From the NCBI RefSeq assembly GCF_029269835.1, contig NZ_JARJBB010000001.1, positions 620,001 through 684,000 of the forward strand: a stretch of DNA of 64,000 nucleotides, in the 5' to 3' direction. Shown here piece by piece: positions 35,070 through 42,281 of the stretch. The DNA comes from Streptomyces tropicalis (GTDB lineage Bacteria > Actinomycetota > Actinomycetes > Streptomycetales > Streptomycetaceae). How positions within the stretch are numbered: position 1 is the first letter of the stretch; every line of letters starts with the position of its first letter. The position numbers were made by a program, and so were the translations under genes. A model generated the notes under the pieces. The model searched no databases and was not told the origin of the DNA. It saw only the letters and a list, made by a program, of their open reading frames with translations.

Positions 35070-35351
35070 TCAGCCGTGCAGGGGCAGTCCGCCGAGGAGC
35101 TTGTCCTGCGAGTTCAGGTTGGTGGTGGCGCCGTTGACCGTGTTGAGCACGGAGCCCTTGTTCTCGGTGTCGAGCGCGTCGGACTGGTGCTGGAGCGGCA
35201 TCACGTCGATGGGGCCCTTGGCGAGCGCGTTCACCGCGCCGTTGAGGCTGGTGGGGGTCAGGTCGGCCTGGTTCTGGGCGAACGCGGGCGCGGCGGCACC
35301 GGCCATGACGAGGGACCCGGCAACGACGGCGGCGGCCTTCAGGGACTTCAT
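35070..35351 (-). CDS. Small secreted protein of the chaplin region
   Basis: 93 residues, ATG at 35349-35351 with AAAGGAA upstream. Signal peptide 1-26 (MKSLKAAAVVAGSLVMAGAA, cleavage at AFA/QN). The mature 67 residues are polar and cysteine-free (NQADLTPTSLNGAVNALAKG, then GSVLNTVNGATTNLNSQDKL). The signal peptide style and promoter-proximal AAAGGAA match the chaplin and rodlin genes nearby, so it is probably expressed in aerial growth. I do not recognise a named family; it is not a chaplin (no GN/VNVCGN motif) and not a rodlin. Confidence 0.82.
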   Translation of the reverse strand: MKSLKAAAVVAGSLVMAGAAAPAFAQNQADLTPTSLNGAVNALAKGPIDVMPLQHQSDALDTENKGSVLNTVNGATTNLNSQDKLLGGLPLHG

Positions 35352-35812
35352 CGTGTTCCTTTCTTCGGCGACTCGGTCACCGTCGGGAAGTGTGTCGCCG
35401 TGCCTAACGAGCCCCCGGCGGGCCGGAAACCCCGCGACGGGGGATTGCCGAGTCGTCATATGAGATCCGCGCGCCCAGGGGATCTCCGGAGGGAGCCGCG
35501 CAGGTCGGGGCGCCTTCAGGTGGGATGCCTTCAGGTGGGATGCCTTCAGGTGGGATGCCTTCAGGTGGAATGCCTTCAGGTGGAATGCCTTCGGATGGGG
35601 TCTCCTCGGATGACGTCTCCGGCGCGGAGGCGGCCAGGGGCCTGCCGGGCGGCACGCGCGACGACCGGCGCCCGGGGCCGGAACGGCACGAGCCGCCGTG
35701 CCGGCCCCGGAAAGGGACGGACACGGCGGCTGATGGAGGCGGGTCGCGCGGGCGACCCGGGGCGGGGGCGCCGCACCGGGCGGCACGGGCGGCCCCGCCG
35801 CCGGAGAGGGCG
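35352..35812. other. Spacer containing a 15-bp repeat array
   Basis: 461 bases between two secreted-protein genes. It contains the 15-bp array at 35512-35601 and no gene I can support; open frames on both strands through the array follow its multiple-of-three period. Confidence 0.6.
35512..35601 (+). repeat. 15-bp tandem repeat, six units
   Basis: Unit GCCTTCAGGTGGGAT: identical copies at 35512-35526, 35527-35541 and 35542-35556, then two with GGAAT at 35557-35571 and 35572-35586, and a diverged sixth at 35587-35601. It lies about 160 bases upstream of the secreted-protein gene at 35070-35351. Confidence 0.88.
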
Positions 35813-36448
35813 CTACGACGCCACGGTGGGCGTCGGCACGGGCGTCGAGGGCAGAGGCGGGAGGGACGGAGCAGGCGGGAGCGAGGGCAGGGGCGGAAGG
35901 GACCGGAGCGGCGGGAGCGAGGGAAGCGGCGGCAGGGACGCGCCGGACGTGGGCAGACCGGCCCCGGACAGCGAGGAGTTGACGAAGTCGACCACGCCGG
36001 TCAGCAGGGCGTTGATCGCCGTGGTGACCTGGCCCGCGTCGCCCGAGGTGGCCGCGGCCACGAGGGCGTCGATGGCCTTCTGGAGGGCGGCCGGCGTGTC
36101 GCTCGCCGGGTCGGCGGCGCGGTCGGCGTGCGCCCGGGCGGCCCGGGCCGGCGCGGCCTTCGCCGCGGCGCCGAGCTTCTCGGCCCTGGCCGGGGAGAGC
36201 CGGCCGTGGTCGGCGGTGAGCGCGGCGGTCAGCAGGTCGGACACCGGGGCGAGTTCGCCGTGCAGCTCGGGACGGCTCTGCACTTCGGAGAGCAGTTCGT
36301 TCGCGCCGGGCACGGACGCGCCGGGTGCAGCCCCCTGTTCGCGGTCGCGGAACGCGTCGCCGGCCACGGCGACGGTGCCAGTGACCCCGACCAGGAGAGC
36401 GGCGCAGAGCGCAGTGGAAGCGACACGCCGTGCGGGCAGACCACGCAT
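35813..36448 (-). CDS. Secreted helical protein with Pro-rich tail
   Basis: 211 residues, ATG at 36446-36448 with GAAAGGAA upstream; a longer frame upstream lacks a start signal. Signal peptide about 1-30 (RRVASTALCAALLVGVTGTV). The mature part is Ala-rich helical (about 45-150: GANELLSEVQSRPELHGELA, ALQKAIDALVAAATSGDAGQ) and ends in a collagen-like SLPPLPSLPPL tail of about 50 residues that could span peptidoglycan. It has no sortase signal and no cysteine in the mature part. Function unknown; probably a developmental cell-surface protein given its neighbours. Confidence 0.8.
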   Translation of the reverse strand: MRGLPARRVASTALCAALLVGVTGTVAVAGDAFRDREQGAAPGASVPGANELLSEVQSRPELHGELAPVSDLLTAALTADHGRLSPARAEKLGAAAKAAPARAARAHADRAADPASDTPAALQKAIDALVAAATSGDAGQVTTAINALLTGVVDFVNSSLSGAGLPTSGASLPPLPSLPPLRSLPPLPSLPPAPSLPPLPSTPVPTPTVAS

Positions 36449-36659
36449 GAGGGAGTTCCTTTCGGTGAACGTCGGATCAGAGCCCACCGTGCGGGGGTCC
36501 CCTGCCCTCCGCAACCGCGTGCACACCGCTCGTGTTCACCGTGCACGTACCTCACCCCGGCCCACGTCCGGCAAGGCCCAGGTCGGGGCGGGCGGCCGTG
36601 CCCGGAAGGGCCCGGGCCGGGACGGGTGGCCCCACCGGCGCCCTTCCGGGGGAACGGCA

Positions 36660-36701
36660 CCGGCCGCCCTCCCCCGGTGAAGTCCGGGAGAGGGCGGCCG
36701 G
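36660..36701 (-). terminator. Terminator of the short chaplin gene
   Basis: CCGGCCGCCCT at 36660-36670 pairs with AGGGCGGCCGG at 36691-36701, and the inner CCCCGG/CCGGG extends the stem. It lies 22 bases beyond the chaplin stop; no T-run, which is common in Streptomyces. Confidence 0.75.
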
Positions 36702-36722
36702 CCCAAAGGGTGCGCGCGGACG

Positions 36723-36962
36723 TCAGCCGTTGGCGCAGGTGTTGCCGAAGGCCGGGTTCAGCAGGCCGATGACGTCGACGGTGTTGCCGCAGACGTTGAC
36801 CGGGACGTGGACCGGGACCTGAACGACGTTGCCCGACAGGACGCCGGGGGAGTTGGCGGCGGTGCCGTTCGCACCGCTGTCGGCGGCGGCGATGCCGGCA
36901 CCACCGGCAACGGCGACGGCAGCGACCGAGGACAGGACCAGGCCCTTCGCGATACGCGACAT
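36723..36962 (-). CDS. Short chaplin (ChpF/ChpG type)
   Basis: 79 residues, ATG at 36960-36962 with AAGGAGCACC upstream. Signal peptide 1-27 (AGIAAADSG), then one chaplin domain of about 50 residues: SPGVLSGNVVQVPVHVPVNV, CGNTVDVIGLLNPAFGN and C-terminal TCANG. The two Cys (disulfide pair of ChpA-D, F-H) are present. Chaplins are secreted amphipathic proteins that assemble into amyloid fibrils at the air-water interface and let aerial hyphae rise. Sequence does not let me choose between chpF and chpG. Its 5' leader holds two identical hairpins (36997-37036) and a possible BldN promoter. Confidence 0.93.
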   Translation of the reverse strand: MSRIAKGLVLSSVAAVAVAGGAGIAAADSGANGTAANSPGVLSGNVVQVPVHVPVNVCGNTVDVIGLLNPAFGNTCANG

Positions 36963-36996
36963 GGAGAGGTGCTCCTTGGGGTTGACGCAGAAAACA

Positions 36997-37036
36997 CCGG
37001 GCGGGATGCCCGGAACTACCCGGGCGGGATGCCCGG
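36997..37036 (-). repeat. Two identical hairpins in the chaplin leader
   Basis: CCGGGCGGGATGCCCGG occurs twice, at 36997-37013 and 37020-37036. Each copy folds into a stem (CCGGGC...GCCCGG). They lie 35-75 bases upstream of the short chaplin ATG and would be in its untranslated leader if transcription starts near 37050. Confidence 0.8.
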
Positions 37037-37047
37037 CGCAGTGTCAA

Positions 37048-37078
37048 CGCGTGGCGCAGCCGGGGGTTGTGCCGCCAA
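37048..37078 (-). promoter_or_regulatory. Possible BldN-type promoter of the short chaplin
   Basis: On the minus strand CACAAC and CGTTGA stand 16 bases apart. From memory, sigma BldN, which transcribes chaplin and rodlin genes, prefers CGTAAC/CGTTG-like elements. The -10 fits well, the -35 less well. Confidence 0.35.
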
Positions 37079-37619
37079 AGGGGTGATCAGGAGACCGGAC
37101 CGGACTTCACGGTTTCGACACGCACCGTCGTTTCCGGACGGCTGCTCGGAGCAGCCGGTCTCCGTGGCGGCCCGCTCCCGCTGCCCGGAACCATCCCCCG
37201 CACGTGCCCCCACCTGCACTGATTCGCCCTCGTCGGCGCCCCGGAGGAGCGACGAGGGTCGCGCAGAGCACCCGACACCGTTTCCGCCCGGGCGTCCGGG
37301 CACCCGCATTGCCGCCGCGACAGGTGACCCGGGCGGCGCACCGCGAAATCGGACACCTGCCCGGTGCACCCCTCTTCCGGAGTACGCCCGGTGGCATCGA
37401 ACCCTCTTTCTGCGCTTACCCCTTCCGGTGGCGACTCCGGCCCTGCGGGAGCCGGACGTACGGCGGCGGACCGCCACCCGTGTGCCGACGGGTTCGCAGC
37501 GCGGCTGTCCGCCCCGCGCCGGCCCGGAGACCGGGCCGGCGGCCCCTCCCGGGCGCACGGTCCACGGCACGGTGTCCAGAACGCGGTTCGCCGCGGGGCC
37601 GAGGGGCCCTTCGGTCCGG

Positions 37620-37659
37620 GCGAGGTGGTGCGACGGCAACCGCCGCCGCACCACCTCGC
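37620..37659 (-). terminator. Terminator of the long chaplin gene
   Basis: GCGAGGTGGTGCG (37620-37632) pairs perfectly with CGCACCACCTCGC (37647-37659); the inner CGGC/GCCG extends the stem. It lies 10 bases past the stop of the long chaplin. Confidence 0.85.
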
Positions 37660-37669
37660 ACGAGAGCCG

Positions 37670-39697
37670 CTAGCGGAGGAACGATGCCCGGCCGCGCCGG
37701 TACAGCACCGTGCCCAGGGCGATCAGGACGGCCCCGGCCGCCGAGGTGGCGATCAGGGCCTGGCTGCCGGTCCGCGACAGCTGGGGCGGGGCGTGGTGCG
37801 ACTCGCTGTGCCCGCCCGCCGGAACCGGCTCGGCCGACATGCAGCCGGACGGCATCGACATGTCGTCCTCCCCGTAGCCGGTGGACGCACCGCAGTCGTC
37901 ACCGTCCCCGGACGGCGACTCGCCACCCTGTGGGTCCTCCGTGGAACCCGTGGGCGGCTCGGACGGTGTGTCATGGGGCGGCACTGCTCCCCCGGCGACC
38001 GGCGGACGGGACGGCCTGGACGGTTTGCCGGTAGGCGGAACGGACGGAGTGCCGACAGGCGGATTGCCCACCGGAGGCCTCCACGGAACCCCAACCGGCG
38101 GCTTGGACGGCCGACCCACCGGCGGCTTGGACGGCGTACCAACAGGCGGATTGCCCACCGGAGGCCTCGACGGAACCCCAACCGGCGGCTTGGACGGCCG
38201 ACCCACCGGCGGCTTGGACGGCGTACCAGCAGGCGGATTGCCCACCGGAGGCCTCGACGGAACCCCAACCGGCGGCTTGGACGGCCGACCCACCGGCGGC
38301 ACCGACGGAGTGACTACAGGAGGCACGGTCGGCGTGACAACGGGCGGCACAGAAGGAGCACCGACCGGCGGCCTCGACGGCACCCCCACCGGCGGCTTCG
38401 ACGGCACTCCGACCGGTGGCACGGAGGGCGTGACCACGGGAGGCACAGACGGCGTGACGACCGGCGGCACAGACGGCGTCACAACAGGCGGCCTGACCGG
38501 CGGCCGACCCCCCACCCCCACCGGCGGCACCGACGGAATGACGACCGGCGGCACCGATGGCACCCCGACCGGCGGCTTCGACGGCACTCCGACCGGTGGC
38601 ACAGACGGCGTGACGACCGGCGGCCTGACCGGCGGCCGACCCCCCACCCCCACCGGCGGCACCGACGGCACTCCGACCGGTGGCACGGAGGGCGTGACCA
38701 CCGGAGGCACAGACGGCGTGACGACCGGCGGCCGACCCCCCACCCCCACCGGCGGCACCGACGGCGTGACCACAGGAGGCACCGGCGGATTGCCCACCGG
38801 CGGCCTCGACGGCACCCCGACCGGCGGCACGGAGGGCGTGACCACCGGCGGCACCGACGGAGTGACTACAGGAGGCACGGTCGGCGTGACAACGGGCGGC
38901 ACAGAAGGAGCACCGACCGGCGGCACAGACGGCGTGACGACCGGCGGCACAGACGGCGTCACAACAGGCGGCCTGACCGGCGGCCGACCCCCCACCCCCA
39001 CCGGCGGCACCGACGGAATGACCACAGGAGGCACAGAAGGAGCACCGACCGGGGGCCTCGACGGCACCCCCACCGGCGGCCTCGACGGCACTCCGACCGG
39101 CGGCTTCGACGGCACACCGACCGGTGGCACGGAGGGCGTGACCACCGGCGGCACAGACGGCGTGACGACCGGCGGCACAGACGGCGTCACAACAGGCGGC
39201 CTGACCGGCGGCCGACCCCCCACCCCCACCGGCGGCACCGACGGCGTGACCACAGGAGGCACCGGCGGATTGCCCACCGGCGGCCTCGACGGCACCCCCA
39301 CCGGCGGCCTCGACGGCACTCCGACCGGCGGCCTCGGGGGCACCCCGACCGGCGGCACGGAGGGCGTGACCACCGGAGGCCTGGAGGGTGTGCTGCCGGT
39401 GGGGGGCAGGGAGGGAGCGGTGCCGCCCGCGTTTCCGGGGCCGGTGCCCTCTGCTGAATCGTTGCTGCAATGGTTGCCGAAGGTGGAGTTGAGCGCCCCG
39501 ATCAGGTTCACCGAGTTCCCGCAGACGTTCACAGGGATGTGGACGGGGATCTGCACGCTGTTGCCCGACAGGACACCCGCCGAGCCCGTGGCCGACGAAC
39601 CTGCGTTGCTGTCGGCGCGTGCGGGGCTGCCGTACAGGCTCAGGACGCTCATTGCGGCGGTCGCCGCGAACACTCCCCTACTCAGAGTCTGTCGCAC
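37670..39697 (-). CDS. Long sortase-anchored chaplin with Pro-rich repeat stalk
   Basis: 675 residues, GTG at 39695-39697. Signal peptide 1-29, a single chaplin domain at about 33-80 (GSAGVLSGNSVQIPVHIPVN, VCGNSVNLIGALNSTFGNHC, two Cys), then about 450 residues of short repeats built on PPVxxPSx/PPVGVPSRP, an acidic Cys-containing segment (about 590-625), and the sorting signal LSRTG (about 640) with membrane segment and basic tail. It holds the chromosomal place of chpA (next to chpD and the rodlins), but canonical ChpA-C carry two chaplin domains and are about 200-260 residues. The stalk would place the chaplin domain far from the wall. The start is only about 30 bases from the chpD terminator, so transcription may be read-through from chpD. 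Confidence 0.88.
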   Translation of the reverse strand: MRQTLSRGVFAATAAMSVLSLYGSPARADSNAGSSATGSAGVLSGNSVQIPVHIPVNVCGNSVNLIGALNSTFGNHCSNDSAEGTGPGNAGGTAPSLPPTGSTPSRPPVVTPSVPPVGVPPRPPVGVPSRPPVGVPSRPPVGNPPVPPVVTPSVPPVGVGGRPPVRPPVVTPSVPPVVTPSVPPVVTPSVPPVGVPSKPPVGVPSRPPVGVPSRPPVGAPSVPPVVIPSVPPVGVGGRPPVRPPVVTPSVPPVVTPSVPPVGAPSVPPVVTPTVPPVVTPSVPPVVTPSVPPVGVPSRPPVGNPPVPPVVTPSVPPVGVGGRPPVVTPSVPPVVTPSVPPVGVPSVPPVGVGGRPPVRPPVVTPSVPPVGVPSKPPVGVPSVPPVVIPSVPPVGVGGRPPVRPPVVTPSVPPVVTPSVPPVVTPSVPPVGVPSKPPVGVPSRPPVGAPSVPPVVTPTVPPVVTPSVPPVGRPSKPPVGVPSRPPVGNPPAGTPSKPPVGRPSKPPVGVPSRPPVGNPPVGTPSKPPVGRPSKPPVGVPWRPPVGNPPVGTPSVPPTGKPSRPSRPPVAGGAVPPHDTPSEPPTGSTEDPQGGESPSGDGDDCGASTGYGEDDMSMPSGCMSAEPVPAGGHSESHHAPPQLSRTGSQALIATSAAGAVLIALGTVLYRRGRASFLR
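38061..38321 (-). repeat. 87-bp coding repeat, three copies
   Basis: GGATTGCCCACCGGAGGCCT begins copies at 38061, 38148 and 38235, an exact 87-bp (29-codon) period, with only a few base changes between copies. It encodes the GNPPVGTPSKPPVGRPSKPP unit at the C-terminal end of the stalk. Confidence 0.88.
38290..39400 (-). repeat. Degenerate coding repeats of the long chaplin stalk
   Basis: About 1.1 kb of 24- and 36-bp units (GGCGGCACAGACGGCGTGAC and relatives) in mixed order, including repeated blocks of more than 50 bp such as the GGCCTGACCGGCGGCCGACC segment seen at about 38490, 38625, 38970 and 39200. Recombination between copies would change stalk length in frame. Confidence 0.85.
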
Positions 39698-39729
39698 TCT
39701 CGTCGTCTTCCTGCTTGTGGATGTGGAAA

Positions 39730-39769
39730 AGCCGGCCTTGGACGGGATGACGAGAGTCCAAGGCCGGCT
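39730..39769 (-). terminator. Terminator of chpD
   Basis: AGCCGGCCTTGGAC (39730-39743) pairs fully with GTCCAAGGCCGGCT (39756-39769); on the minus strand it is followed by TTTTCC. It lies 33 bases after the chpD stop and 33 bases before the long chaplin start. Confidence 0.9.
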
Positions 39770-39802
39770 GGGGCGCGGCGGGTGGCCGGCGTGCGAGGTG
39801 CG

Positions 39803-40030
39803 TCAGCTGTTGACGCAGGCGTTGCCGTACGCCGGGTTCAGCAGCGCGATCACGTTGACGGTGTTGCCGCACAGGTTGACCGGGACGTGGACCGGAACCT
39901 GGATGACGTTGCCCGAGAGGACACCCGGCGAGTTGGTGGCCGTGCCCTGGGCGCCCGAGTCGGCGAAGGCGGGGGCGGCCATGCCCAGCGCCATGATGGT
40001 GCCCGTGACGACAGCAACGCTCTTCTTCAT
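39803..40030 (-). CDS. chpD: Short chaplin ChpD
   Basis: 75 residues, ATG at 40028-40030 with AAGAAGGGAAC upstream. Signal peptide 1-23 (MKKSVAVVTGTIMALGMAAP, cleavage at AFA/DS) and one chaplin domain (NSPGVLSGNVIQVPVHVPVN, LCGNTVNVIALLNPAYGNAC, VNS) with both Cys. Its place between the long chaplin and rdlA is that of chpD in S. coelicolor. It forms part of the hydrophobic amyloid layer on aerial hyphae and spores. Confidence 0.93.
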   Translation of the reverse strand: MKKSVAVVTGTIMALGMAAPAFADSGAQGTATNSPGVLSGNVIQVPVHVPVNLCGNTVNVIALLNPAYGNACVNS

Positions 40031-40226
40031 GAAAGTTCCCTTCTTGGGTGCCATGCTCAGGGATTGGCCGGAACCAAAAGAGCACGACATGAACAGTCGC
40101 AGCACTGAACGAGAAATACACGTAGGACGAATTGACGGAACGTAAGACGATTCACTTTTCACTCGATCGCCCTGCCCCGTCACACGTTTCACGTCGCTGG
40201 AACGTGATGGATTACTGCGGAAAACA

Positions 40227-40265
40227 CCCCGGGCAACTCACGGCGCAGCGGCGGGCTGCCCGGGG
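40227..40265 (-). terminator. Terminator of rdlA
   Basis: CCCCGGGCA (40227-40235) pairs with TGCCCGGGG (40257-40265); on the minus strand TGTTTTCC follows. It lies 14 bases past the rdlA stop. Confidence 0.85.
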
Positions 40266-40279
40266 CGGCCTCGGTCGGA

Positions 40280-40678
40280 TCAGGCACCTTCGCCGTTGGC
40301 CGACAGGACCGACAGGTCGTCCGCGAGGTGGGACAGGGCAGCGTCCCGCTTGGCCTGCGTCGAGTTGTCGGCGCACTGCTGGCCCATCTGGTCCGACAGG
40401 ACCGGGACGTCCTGCGCGACGACGCCTACGGCGGCGGCGCCGGCGTCGACGTGCTGGACACCGACGCAGGGCTTGTTGAGCGAACCCTCGGCCAGCGAGA
40501 GCTGCGGGCTCATCGTCCCGTTCGTCGCCGAGTTGCCGAACGACGACGCCGCACCGCTGCCGTTGGCGACGGTCGGTCCGTTGTCGTTGCCGATGGCAAG
40601 CGCCGTCGGAGCAGCCACCACCGTCATCCCGACGACAGAAGCGGCAGCCGCGGCGGCGACCATTGCCCTCTTGAGCAC
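40280..40678 (-). CDS. rdlA: Rodlin RdlA
   Basis: 132 residues, GTG at 40676-40678 with AAAGGAA upstream. Signal peptide 1-28 ([11 protein letters not shown]). The mature protein has the rodlin pattern: [60 protein letters not shown], and a second Cys in [17 protein letters not shown]. Rodlins arrange chaplin fibrils into the paired rodlets of the spore surface. It is divergent from rdlB across 248 bases. The A/B naming follows gene order only. Confidence 0.92.
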   Translation of the reverse strand: MLKRAMVAAAAAASVVGMTVVAAPTALAIGNDNGPTVANGSGAASSFGNSATNGTMSPQLSLAEGSLNKPCVGVQHVDAGAAAVGVVAQDVPVLSDQMGQQCADNSTQAKRDAALSHLADDLSVLSANGEGA

Positions 40679-40719
40679 TTCGCGTTCCTTTCCTCGTAGC
40701 GACGCGAGCCCTACGCCTC

Positions 40720-40748
40720 AACAACCGGATGCCCCGGGTTTGGTTGCG
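40720..40748 (-). promoter_or_regulatory. Possible BldN-type promoter of rdlA
   Basis: On the minus strand CGCAAC (40748-40743) and GTTGTT (40725-40720) are 17 bases apart, about 45 bases ahead of the GTG. It resembles the CGTAAC/CGTTG pattern I recall for sigma BldN. Confidence 0.35.
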
Positions 40749-40926
40749 GACGTTCACCCGGTTGGCCTGCACGGCATGCGGAATTCCCCGAAAAACAACG
40801 GGAGTCCGGCGGACGGCCCTCCGGCCGCGGCGTCAGCCGACCGGGTGACGGGGAGAAACCCCGGCGCAAGGCCGCAGTTGACCAGAGCGCTCCGGTGGAC
40901 GGGGTCTCCTCAGAAAGGACTGGTCC

Positions 40927-41322
40927 GTGATCAAGAAGGTAGTTGCGTCCGCGGCCCTCGCCGCTTCCGTGATGGGTGTCTCCGCGGCCGCGGCTCCGCA
41001 GGCGCTGGCGATCGGCAACGACAGCGGTCCGACCGTCTCCAACGGCGACGCCGCGCTGCAGAGCTACGGCAACTCCACCACGTACGGGAGCATGAGCCCG
41101 CAGATGGCGCTCGTCCAGGGCTCCTTCAACAAGCCCTGCGTCGCGGTCAACCGCCTGCCCGTCGGCGCCGCCGCGCTCGGTGTGACCGCCCAGGACATTC
41201 CGCTGCTGTCGGACGACCTGAACCAGCAGTGCACCGAGAACTCCTCGCAGGCCAAGCGGGACGGCGCCCTGGCACACCTGCTGCAGGACGTGTCGGTCCT
41301 CTCGGCCAACACCGGCAACTGA
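40927..41322 (+). CDS. rdlB: Rodlin RdlB
   Basis: 131 residues, GTG with AGAAAGGA upstream. Signal peptide 1-28 ([11 protein letters not shown]). Mature sequence parallels Rdl[61 protein letters not shown] and Cys in [17 protein letters not shown]. Secreted and assembled with RdlA and chaplins into rodlets. Followed by a strong terminator. Confidence 0.92.
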   Translation: MIKKVVASAALAASVMGVSAAAAPQALAIGNDSGPTVSNGDAALQSYGNSTTYGSMSPQMALVQGSFNKPCVAVNRLPVGAAALGVTAQDIPLLSDDLNQQCTENSSQAKRDGALAHLLQDVSVLSANTGN

Positions 41323-41337
41323 CCGACGCCACGGGAG

Positions 41338-41370
41338 GAGAGGGCCGCCGACGGGTTCGGCGGCCCTCTC
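41338..41370 (+). terminator. Bidirectional terminator after rdlB
   Basis: GAGAGGGCCGCCGA (41338-41351) pairs perfectly with TCGGCGGCCCTCTC (41357-41370) over a 5-base loop, a 14-bp stem 16 bases after the rdlB stop and 29 bases from the end of the convergent ABC permease gene. Confidence 0.92.
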
Positions 41371-41399
41371 TCGTGCCCGGAGGGCCGCCGCCCGCGGGC

Positions 41400-42281
41400 T
41401 CAGGACACGATGTCCTTGCGGGCGAACCCGCGGAAGGCGAGGGCGAAGAGCACCAGCGCATAGCTCACGGAGACCGCGGCGCCCTGGATCATCCCGGACC
41501 ACGACGGGTGCGGCTGCACGGCGTCGGCCCAGGCGAACTGCCAGTGCGCGGGCAGGAAGTCGCGCCAGTGGCCGAGGGCGGTGACCGCGTCGAGGACATT
41601 GCCCACGATGGTCAGGCCGACCGCTCCGCCGACCGCGCCCAGCGGGGCGTCGGTGCGGGTCGACAGCCAGAACGCCAGTCCCGCGGTGACCAGTTGGGAC
41701 ACGAAGATGTACGCCACGACCACGGCCAGGCGCTGGACCGCGGTCCCCGGGGCGAGCACGCCTCCGGTGGGGATCTGGAGCGGGCCCCAGCCGTAGGCGG
41801 CGGTGCCCACGGCGAGCGCCACGACCGGCAGCAGCACCATCGCCGCGAGGCTCAGCGCGAGGCCCACGGCCAGCTTGGACCACAGCAGCCGGGCCCGCGG
41901 CACCGGCGCGGCCAGCAGGTAGCGCAGCGAGGACCAGCTCGCCTCGGAGGCGACGGTGTCCCCGCAGAACAGCGCCACCGGGATCACCAGCAGGAAGCCC
42001 GCCGACACGAACAGGCCGACCGCGGCGAAGTTGGCTCCGGAGGCGGTGGCGGTGTCCATCAGGGTCACCCGGTCGTTGCGGCCGCCCGGGCCGCCGCCGA
42101 TGGCGAAGGCGACCGCCAGCACGAAGGGCAGCGCGGTGAGGATCCCGGCCATGACGAGGGTGCGGCGCCGCTTGACCTGGCGGGCCAGCTCGACCCGCAG
42201 CGGCAGGGTGCGGCCCGCCCGGTAGCCGGCGGCGGCCGGAGGGGAGCCGGTGTGCCCGGCGGACGCGGTCGGCGTGCTCAT
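41400..42281 (-). CDS. ABC-2 type transporter permease
   Basis: 293 residues, ATG at 42279-42281 overlapping the stop of the upstream fusion gene (ATGA). Six hydrophobic segments in the ABC-2 pattern: about 38-60, 84-110, 130-160 (SLAAMVLLPVVALAVGTAAY), 185-205, 215-235 and 260-285, preceded by a Pro/Ala-rich cytoplasmic N-terminus. It is the membrane partner of the ATPase domain in the preceding gene, forming an exporter or a drug/peptide-efflux module of unknown substrate. Confidence 0.88.
   Translation of the reverse strand: MSTPTASAGHTGSPPAAAGYRAGRTLPLRVELARQVKRRRTLVMAGILTALPFVLAVAFAIGGGPGGRNDRVTLMDTATASGANFAAVGLFVSAGFLLVIPVALFCGDTVASEASWSSLRYLLAAPVPRARLLWSKLAVGLALSLAAMVLLPVVALAVGTAAYGWGPLQIPTGGVLAPGTAVQRLAVVVAYIFVSQLVTAGLAFWLSTRTDAPLGAVGGAVGLTIVGNVLDAVTALGHWRDFLPAHWQFAWADAVQPHPSWSGMIQGAAVSVSYALVLFALAFRGFARKDIVS

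Larger units (their letters stand above)
36963..37669. other. Spacer between the short chaplin and the long chaplin gene
   Basis: 707 bases. The first 130 form the leader of the short chaplin with two hairpins; the last 50 hold the terminator of the long chaplin. The middle has open frames on both strands (for example 37016-37654, minus) without ribosome-binding sites or recognisable products. Confidence 0.6.

Noticed and set aside
35404..35724. Repeat-containing 106-codon frame (GIPPE units)
   Set aside because: Also explained by the 15-bp array; no ribosome-binding site, and codon use unlike the neighbouring secreted-protein genes.
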